From NCBI GenBank assembly GCA_021029095.1, contig JAJOHG010000568.1, forward strand, positions 1-13,764: a stretch of 13,764 nt of DNA. Direction: 5' to 3'. Under the pieces are notes generated by a model. The model was not told where the DNA came from, did not search any database, and was given only the letters and a program-made list of their open reading frames with translations. Positions 6,388 through 13,764 of the stretch are shown piece after piece. Both the position numbers and the translations under genes were made by a program. Source of the DNA: Phellopilus nigrolimitatus. Lineage: Eukaryota; Basidiomycota; Agaricomycetes; Hymenochaetales; Hymenochaetaceae. Each line of letters opens with the position of its first letter. Within the stretch, counting starts at the first letter, position 1.

Positions 6388-9300
6388 ATGAGTTCACGGT
6401 CTCAAGCAAACAGAAAGCCTTCTGGGGGACGACCTAACATCCGCCGTTTATTCTCGAAGGACTCTGTGACCTCGCTTGCGTCTAAGGCGAATGAATCGAT
6501 CACTGGACATGCTCGAGAGCCGTCTGGCGGCCTTGCAGGACGCGGTGACGAACCTCGGAATGGCATCCTGAAGCAACAGACTTCGTTGATAACTCTTAAC
6601 GAAAGACAGGATGAAGTCGCTGAACCGAAGCCGTGGATAAAGAAGGACTTTGTGTCGTCGCCTTCACCTAGCAATCAGGAATACGACACCTTCGAGGAAT
6701 CCCCGTCCGGTTCGGGCTCCTCCACCCCGCCCTCTGTGAAGGTGAAGGTACCAAAACCCTCCCTGTCTTCCTTCTCGAAGACGTCTTCTGCAAAGCAAAG
6801 CAGAATGTCTTTGGACATCGGCCCTTCTCGCTCTTTAACGTCCTCCCCTCCGCTCGTGTCGCCGTCCAAAGCTCGATGGGATCAGCTACGACACCATGTT
6901 CTCCCCTCGACGTCGAGTACTTTATCTCCGACCCCAAGCTACACGTCTTTCTCGCAGATGAACATCCCCGCGCAGGCCGCTCCTCCATCGTCGCCCGCGC
7001 CAAGGCCGTCGAGGCTAGCTGCGCGCTTCGGCTTCCGGCAAGTTGTGTCGGAGGCGCGCGAAGCAGCGGATGACCTAACGCGCAAGTTCGCGGACGATAT
7101 CCAGAGGGCGTGCTGGGCTGCGCGCTTCGGCGACTCCAGACCACCCAAACCAGAACGCGAGCCCACGCAGGCCACGCTCGGCTCGACGCTGCACCTTCCA
7201 TTCATGTCGTCCGCGTCGCTCCCACTGTCCAGCAATATAAGTGCAAATAGCTTGGGGGGGACAAGCTCATCTAAGCAGGGTCAGCGCGGGGCGGCGTTCT
7301 CGACGAATTCATTACCGCAGCCGACATCTCGCGTCAATGTGCTTTTGAGCCTTCAAGCCGTGGTAGTCCAATATTGTTCTGTTTCGATACAGAGGGAAAC
7401 GGCGTATAAATACTTACCGCACGAGAAAGAAGTTCTTTCTGTTTTGCTTATTGCGTTTCTAAGCCAGAGCACGGGACGGATTGCGGAAGATGAAAGGCGT
7501 GTTTCGGTAGAGATTTTCGAGACAATCGTGCAATCTTGGAAAACTCCGCAGGCAAAAGTGTGTTATGTTCAATAAAATTGCGTATATTATCTGATGTCGT
7601 GATATATTTTGATGGCTATAGGGAGAACTAGAACGATATCTTTGGTGTTGCAAAGCTGCTACAATGCCATCTTCGCCCTTGCGCTCCCGCGTCCTCTTTG
7701 TCCTTAGCTCTATCCTCACTACGAATGATTCTCTTTTGACCACATCTACCGCTCTCCGTGCCCTTTTGCCTGGCCTCGCGATGCTTGTATCATGCTACAG
7801 TGAGACTTGCGCTCAACCTCCCGGATCTTACGACAACAACGCGAACGATCTGAATTTCGTTAAGGATCTGATTACGAAAATAATGACTGGAAGTTATGGC
7901 CAGCTAGACTTGGAAGATCTTGAGCAAATGTATGATATGCTGGCTTTGAAGACAGACTTGGAGGATGACCTTAGGCAAGGTGTCTGCGTTGAAGCAATCG
8001 TCAGATGCCTAGATTATGGAATACCATCTCAGAAGCGAGTGATACTCCGTTTAGTCGATGTGAGCAAATCAGCGCCATTCTTCTGCATTTTGAAGAAGCA
8101 CTGATTTGACACTTGATGGTTTAGAAAAACTGGCCTCTACCCGGCCAATTGTTGTCGCCTTCACCTCTACGCTCAAAGGTCCACTCCAACAAGATCACCG
8201 CATTTCTCCGCTCAATCCTCACAATCCTCCAAGACCCGCTGACAGTCACGGCACCTTCGTCCTTTTCTTTATCCGATCTCCAGATAATCACGGAGATAGT
8301 TTTAACACGCATTCTCCCCGAGTTGGAACATCTAGGAGGTACTGAGGATAGCTTGCGCAATGCCAGAAATTTGGTCGTGAAAGTGACATTAGCGTTGATT
8401 AGCGCGGAAGCCGATCTGGACGCGGACGCGGATAACACGTTTAGTGAACCAATACATTCTCAAGCGACGGAACTCGTGCTCGGGTGGCTCGTAAGTACGT
8501 CCCGAATTTGGAAAGAGTGTGTCCATAAAGAACTCAAAGATTTTGTGAGCTACTTTGTTGGCATCGGTTTCTCTGTCCAGGATGCTAAAATTATTGGTGT
8601 CAGGCGACGAGCACGGAATGGCGGACTGTGATTCACGTTGCATATAACTTGCTTGCCTTGCTACCGGACGGTAGTCGGAAGAACGTGGCAGGGCTGATGA
8701 TCCCGCAATTTCAGGAGGTACCTAACTTTTTGCATGTCCAGAGAAATTCACCTGAACTCATCCGATCCTGCATAGCGAATGATTTCCGATCCACCACCAT
8801 ATTCATCCGAGCCACTCTCGCGCCTGTTCACATCATTAGCGGCCGTCTATCCTCAGATTTTCTACAAACCGCTCTTCGTCTGCGCCGCGTCCACGAAGGA
8901 AGAAACAGTCGCGCACCAGCTTGCGATCCTCGTCGCGCTTGCGCACTACATGCCCAATTTCTGGACGACTGATGCGGAGATGGTGAGTGTAGCGTTGATG
9001 AGTGACCCGGCAGTTGGAGGCGGCTTTGCCAAAGGGAAGGCGAAGGAGGGGCAATCGCCGGCTTGGGGGAAATCCCGCCTAGGGCAAACTGTTGTGTTTC
9101 TGGAGCTGATCGGTAAATTGAGGAGCATCAGAGTAGACCATTATGCGAAACAAGATGCAGGCATGGTAAGTTTCAGGTTTGTTGAATCGCTGTTACCCGA
9201 AAATGTAATGACTGTCTAGACTTAGGCCACAAACGTGTCCGTTACTAAAGCTATCAAGTTCGCGGGTGTTCTTGAGACTCGATTGTCGATCTTACTAGAT

Positions 9301-12300
9301 GCCAAGGTGGGTCCCAAATAATGTATTTCCTGACTTCGGTTTGACAAGGATTTGTAGGAGCAAACGGTTTTCCTACCCCTGTCACAACGTATTCTTTTCT
9401 CGGCGTTATTCCTTGAGATTAGGCTACTCACTCGGAGTTTGAAGTCGTGAGTACATTACTACAAGAACCATCATAACTTGACTTAGTAAACCACTCTCCA
9501 TCAGGATAACTTGGTTACCGCGTATAATCTCGTGGACGACTCAACATGATGTGGAACCAACTTCGAATTCATCTTCTCTCCCGCCAATCACTGAAGACCT
9601 CATGGACGAAATCAGGGACTTGTGGGACAACGTTCGGGAAGTATATATACTCAGCAAAAACTGCCTGAGGCCACCAAGCCAGGTAAAATCATTACCTCAC
9701 ACATTCTTGAGATCAAGCTGAAGCGAATGAACAGCGCAGAAATACTGTCATTCTTTCCCCCAAATTGGACAGCTCAATACCTGAAGTTCCGCAGGACACC
9801 TTAGAATCTTTAATAGTTCTCCGCTCTAAATTATTGGATTCATTGCCAGAGAATCCTCTCTGCACTATACTTGAGCTACTGGTTGCTATATGCGGGGCAC
9901 TAACGCACGAGAGCTTAGTTCGCTTGGGTCCCATCGTTTGGGAAAGGTGTCTAAATCTTGATGATACTCAGGCAGTCATCCACGTAAGTATTGTCTTGCC
10001 ATTTTTGTATTACCATTTATCTGATTTATAATTATGGAAGGCATGCTTTATCTGTATGCAATGTGCAGAGAAAGCCCCGGACAAATTTATGGACCTGTTG
10101 CAGGCGCGAATGCAAAGGTATTTAGACGTCTTTGCAACCGTGAAAGGAAATTATTGATATAACTTTCAAGTCCCATCGCTGCGATACGCAAAGAAACAGT
10201 ACAAAGACTGAGCATACTCTCAGGCTGGCGCTTTCAATTGTTGTCCCTGACGTACGTCACGGATCGGACGCATCGCCGGCCTTTCAAGCTCGCCCGACCT
10301 CCACTTTCATTCGTTGCAACAGACGTGGGTGAAAGCAAGTACGTACCGAGCGAAGAGGAGGAAGCAAGTAGCGGGCAAGTGCACTCACTCCCATTGGACC
10401 TTCGCCGGCGACTGTCTGAGATAGGCTGGGACGATGATGATAAACCTACGGATCAACGGCTGGAATGGCTACGGATGCCGATGTCTTTACTTGCCAGTAG
10501 TCAGCTCGACCAAATTTCGACGTCTGCCTCAGCCGTCGACGACGGGAAACTATCAGATCGAAGTCCGAGTCCAGTTACTAGTCCAGGGAGTACTCCTTCG
10601 AAATCTCCGGGCATGGAAGAAAATCTCCATCGGCGTAGTTCGTCATCTGGAGGCCAGCACGGAATGAAACGAAGGCCGGTCTTCGTCGAACCGTTGCTCA
10701 CGATTTTCCTACCTCTGGCTAAGCTGGTGATGGATAGCGATTTTGCAGTGGCCTCTTTAGCTCGAGACGTGGTGATGGACTTTATGCGCGATGACCCTGC
10801 TATCCTATGCAGACCAGTGTTTGACATCCTTTCGGGGCAGGTCGAAGCGATCGACAAAGCCATTACTGTTTTGCGATCTTTCCTTCACCTTCGCAAAGTT
10901 CTTCCACCGCGACTCACTCATCACGTTTTTAATCACCTTGCAGGATTTCTGAAATTTCTGGCCAAAGAATCTAATGCGCCCGATTCACTTCGCGACTTGG
11001 CTTATACTGTTCCTGTACTCGCAAAATTCTCTCCGCAAGTTAGTGAAATGTCAGTTCAAGCCATTCGAAGAGCGAAGATCGAGGTCTTCTTATTTCCTTC
11101 CGGGATGCTATATTTTCCTGAGACAACGCCCTCTGGTCCTATGTTTCCGAAAGGACCAGACGTAGTAACTAATCCCTTCGACGACTGCCCAACGACACTG
11201 GTGCACATGACGATGATCCGCACGTCTCAGAACCTCCTTTTTGTTGACATGTTAAAGCGCAGCCCTCAAAATGTTCACATTGTACGGAAAAATTGGACTC
11301 CGTTGGTATTACCAGATATCATGGGCGCCGTTGATGATGACGACGTTGTTCCTCGACGTTTGGCGAGGCGTAGCATCCCTGACCATAGCAAGACCAGGTT
11401 CAGGATTTCGCTCTCGTTCTCGAGAAGTCATCTGCTTTATGTCGCACAGATGTTCCGATGTCTGACAAGGCATCTCAATGATCGTGTTGAGCTTTCGAAC
11501 TTTTTGGATGGCGTAAACCGAATACTTCTTCGTCATGGAGATGATATAGGGATAGTGTCACATGCTCTGATTGGTGAGGGTATATCAGGTCTGCAATTAC
11601 AATGGACTGATAATGACCATGGTTCTAGTGTACATGATAGCAAGCACTCGCTTCCGGCGGTTGATGTCCTCAGGATCTGGATTTACTCTGTTTCTTCCTG
11701 CGTTGATCAAGATTTATTGTGAAGCCAATGGAGATGCAGGAGTCCGAGAGGCCATAGAATATGCTGTCCACCGCTTTTTTGCAGTCCATGAGGAAGTCTT
11801 TGTCTATCAGGCGTTGCAGGTTATTTCGAGTTTCGTCGCGCAGCTCTCCACCGATGGTGACTGGATTGCTAGCAACGCGTATCATTTGTTAGCCACATTG
11901 AAGTCAATTCCTCCAGACCAAGATGCTGCCGGCATACGTGACGCCAATAAGGCACAGGAAGAGGAGACTGCTCTGGCTATCACTGCGGACGAGAGGCCGC
12001 AGATGTTCTTGGCATCTCTGCGAAAAGACGGGAAAACAGGCGCGGAAAAGCTGCAGAGCTCGTTGTCTGTCGAAATATTCGACAGCAAGCGGTTCCAGCC
12101 GGACAATATCATTCGGATGCTGCTGACAGTCATTGCGCATAACCCGACGGTACGCCGGGCAGAATACTTTCTCCGGCTTTTCCGTTTTCTTGTCCCTCAT
12201 CTCTACAATGCATCAAGTTCGGCTCGCGGTGTCCTCCGTGATGGCATCGATGCTTTGGGTGCCATTATAACTACAAAGGTGACGGGAAAAACGAAGGTGC

Positions 12301-13764
12301 CAGAGTCTTCACAGATCAAACCCAAGCTAATGGATGATGATGAGAACGAGGATTCCTCGGCGAATGCGCATACTTCTAACAAATTTTTCGGAAAGCTATC
12401 GTCACCTTGCGATATTCAGGTCATGCGCTCAGATTACCTGCTCCTTTTTGCGTCTTATGTGAAGGCAGGTGGGGCACACCGTGTTAGCTCTTTGCAGAGA
12501 TCACTAGACCTTGCAAAAAATCATACTCAAGGATTCGTCTGCGTTGGACTCGGCTCTTGAAGCAGTCCGTCTCTTCGTTGATCAACTCGGGGAGACTTTC
12601 GTGCTGCGGCAGGATCCAAAATATGCAATTTCTTTGTTGAAGGAGCTCGCACCTATCATCAGCGCCCATGGAAGCGTGCTGGACCTAAGCGGATTGTTGA
12701 GAAGTCTGGTGACGTTGACTTCTAATCCAAATTTCGCTAACGATCCACAATTCTCAAATATCGTTTGTAACACATATCTGTTCATCAGCGTTAGAGATCT
12801 GCGAACTAGCAGCGCAAGAAAATATCCTTTTACTTTGAAATTCCGATCCACTCTCATCGAACTTCTTGGGCGTTTCTGTTTGTTTGCTGGGCTCGGATAT
12901 CATTGCGGAATTAGAGAAGAGGGATTCTTCTCCTGCATTCCTGTCTGGCATAGTGATTCCATTCATTTTTCAGCTTCGGACCACTACTGAACTTGCCACG
13001 GATACACAATGGACTGACAGTTGGCGCCAGGATGCGCATGCTCGGGCGTGGGTACGGCTCCTCTCCTTCTCCATGGATGCGTTCCAGAACCAGACGGGTG
13101 CAGGCCCGAAAGGGAGACGCGGTTCTATAAGGCACTCTTCGTCGTTCCCTGGCCCCGGAGCTGACGTGACCACCGAAGCAGACACGGACAGCTCTCGTTT
13201 GTCGATAAGGAAACCGAAACGTCGACACTCAGGGCAGGGCAATATCGTCGTCGCCATGCGCTCAGCCATGGCCTTTGTTACTTTGAAAGCCGTTATCTTA
13301 CGTGGCCAAGAAGACATCTCAACCGTCTTCCCTAGTGCATGGTCTCGCGTTGGGGCGTTGCTGCGCTCGATGTTGCGAGATGGGGGCGCGATGTTTGCGC
13401 TGCGCACTCAGCTGTCCTCGGCGCCTGGGTCTCCCTTACCTTCTCCGATTGCAAGCACTTCTTTCACCGAGTTAATTGACAGGACAAATGAAAGGCCTAA
13501 ACACAGACGCTCGTCTTCCTCTACATCGGAAGCTCGTCTTTCGGCCCCATACCCCAATCAAGGCGAACGATCGTCGCGACCAGATTCTCCGTCTAATATG
13601 CCAATCCGCCGCAACAGCTCTCAGCCAGATCCATGTCCTCGCTTCGTGGATTACCTCTCATGGTCACTGATGGAGTTCATCTGCCGGCAGAGGTGCCCGC
13701 TTGTCATCCAGCTTCGTACCTTTATGTACGAAAAGACCATTCACCTACACGACGCGCTGCAGAT
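6388..13764 (+). CDS. mor2/TAO3: Cell morphogenesis protein MOR2/TAO3 (PAG1), Furry family; 3' end beyond window
   Basis: Giant HEAT/armadillo-like scaffold of the NDR-kinase (Cbk1/Orb6-Mob2) polarity and separation network, acting at the cell cortex. Start ATG 6388 follows an in-frame TGA at 6364. Exons: 6388-7557, 7622-8059, 8125-8544, 8604-8717, 8776-9165, 9226-9306, 9358-9446, 9505-9682, 9735-9983, 10041-10117, 10171-11573, 11629 onward; introns 51-65 nt, phases consistent. Residues 1 to about 300 are Ser/Pro-rich and disordered, with RRLFSKDSVTSLASKANESI early. The MOR2-PAG1 N domain follows (RYLWCCKAATMP; WRTVIHVAYNLLALLPDGSR; NFWTTDAEMVSVALMSDP). Mid region: VEPLLTIFLPLAKLVMDSDF, YFPETTPSGPMFPKGP, LTRHLNDRVELSNFLDG, IASTRFRRLMSSG. 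C region: ALEICELAAQENILL, GSDIIAELEKRDSSPAFLSG, TQWTDSWRQDAHARAWVRLL. Between 12515 and 12870 the conserved reading changes frame four times; outside it is intact. About 2,247 residues visible. Confidence 0.9.

Noticed and set aside
8718..8741. 24-nt GT..AG intron after the QFQE exon of MOR2
   Set aside because: Too short for a fungal intron. The next acceptor at 8775 gives 58 nt, keeps phase 0 and joins to the conserved ISDPPPYSSEPLSRLF segment.
8968..9165. GTGAGT at 8982 as a donor in MOR2
   Set aside because: Reading through gives MVSVALMSDP and WGKSRLGQTVVFLELI, which match the family, so the donor-like string is exonic; the real donor is GTAAGT at 9166.
9641..9682. GTATAT at 9641 as a donor in MOR2
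   Set aside because: Read-through adds VYILSKN, the expected continuation of LWDNVRE in this family, and the GTAAAA donor at 9683 joins in frame to 9735.
12515..12870. Introns as the cause of the MOR2 frame changes
   Set aside because: Conserved coding sequence runs right up to and away from each shift. The only nearby GT..AG pairs (for example 12763-12788, 26 nt) are too short or lead to a stop.

Overview
The window looks like nuclear DNA of a basidiomycete fungus, most likely an Agaricomycete. Genes are split by many short introns (mostly 50-70 nt, GT..AG, with CTNA-like branch points). One gene matches the basidiomycete-expanded DUF6533 seven-helix membrane family, and another is a Furry/Tao3/Mor2 orthologue of fungal type. 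All homology calls are from recognition of motifs while reading; no database search was possible.

Layout: three genes lie head-to-tail on the minus strand in the left third, and one very large gene occupies the right half on the plus strand. (1) 936-9, minus: a Glu/Arg/Lys-rich coiled-coil protein of unknown function with a 36-nt tandem repeat array; one single-base frameshift separates its coiled coil from its probable stop. (2) 2096-1570, minus: a 135-residue protein with a likely mitochondrial presequence, three exons including a 25-nt exon, and a clear TATA + CRE promoter. (3) 4518-2538, minus: a DUF6533-type seven-transmembrane protein with about 11-12 small exons. (4) 4519-6387: a 1.87-kb divergent intergenic region with no gene I can support. 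(5) 6388 to the window edge, plus: MOR2/TAO3/Furry, the large scaffold of the NDR-kinase (RAM/MOR) morphogenesis network. Its 12 exons give about 2,247 visible residues and it continues past the window.

The genes do not form an evident cluster or pathway, and I see no mobile element, CRISPR, RNA gene or new defence or biosynthetic system. The most informative anomalies are four single-base frame changes packed into about 355 nt of the otherwise intact MOR2 gene (12515-12870), two NDR-kinase consensus motifs (HxRxxS) inside the MOR2 protein, and paired ACGCGT (MCB-like) boxes directly upstream of MOR2.
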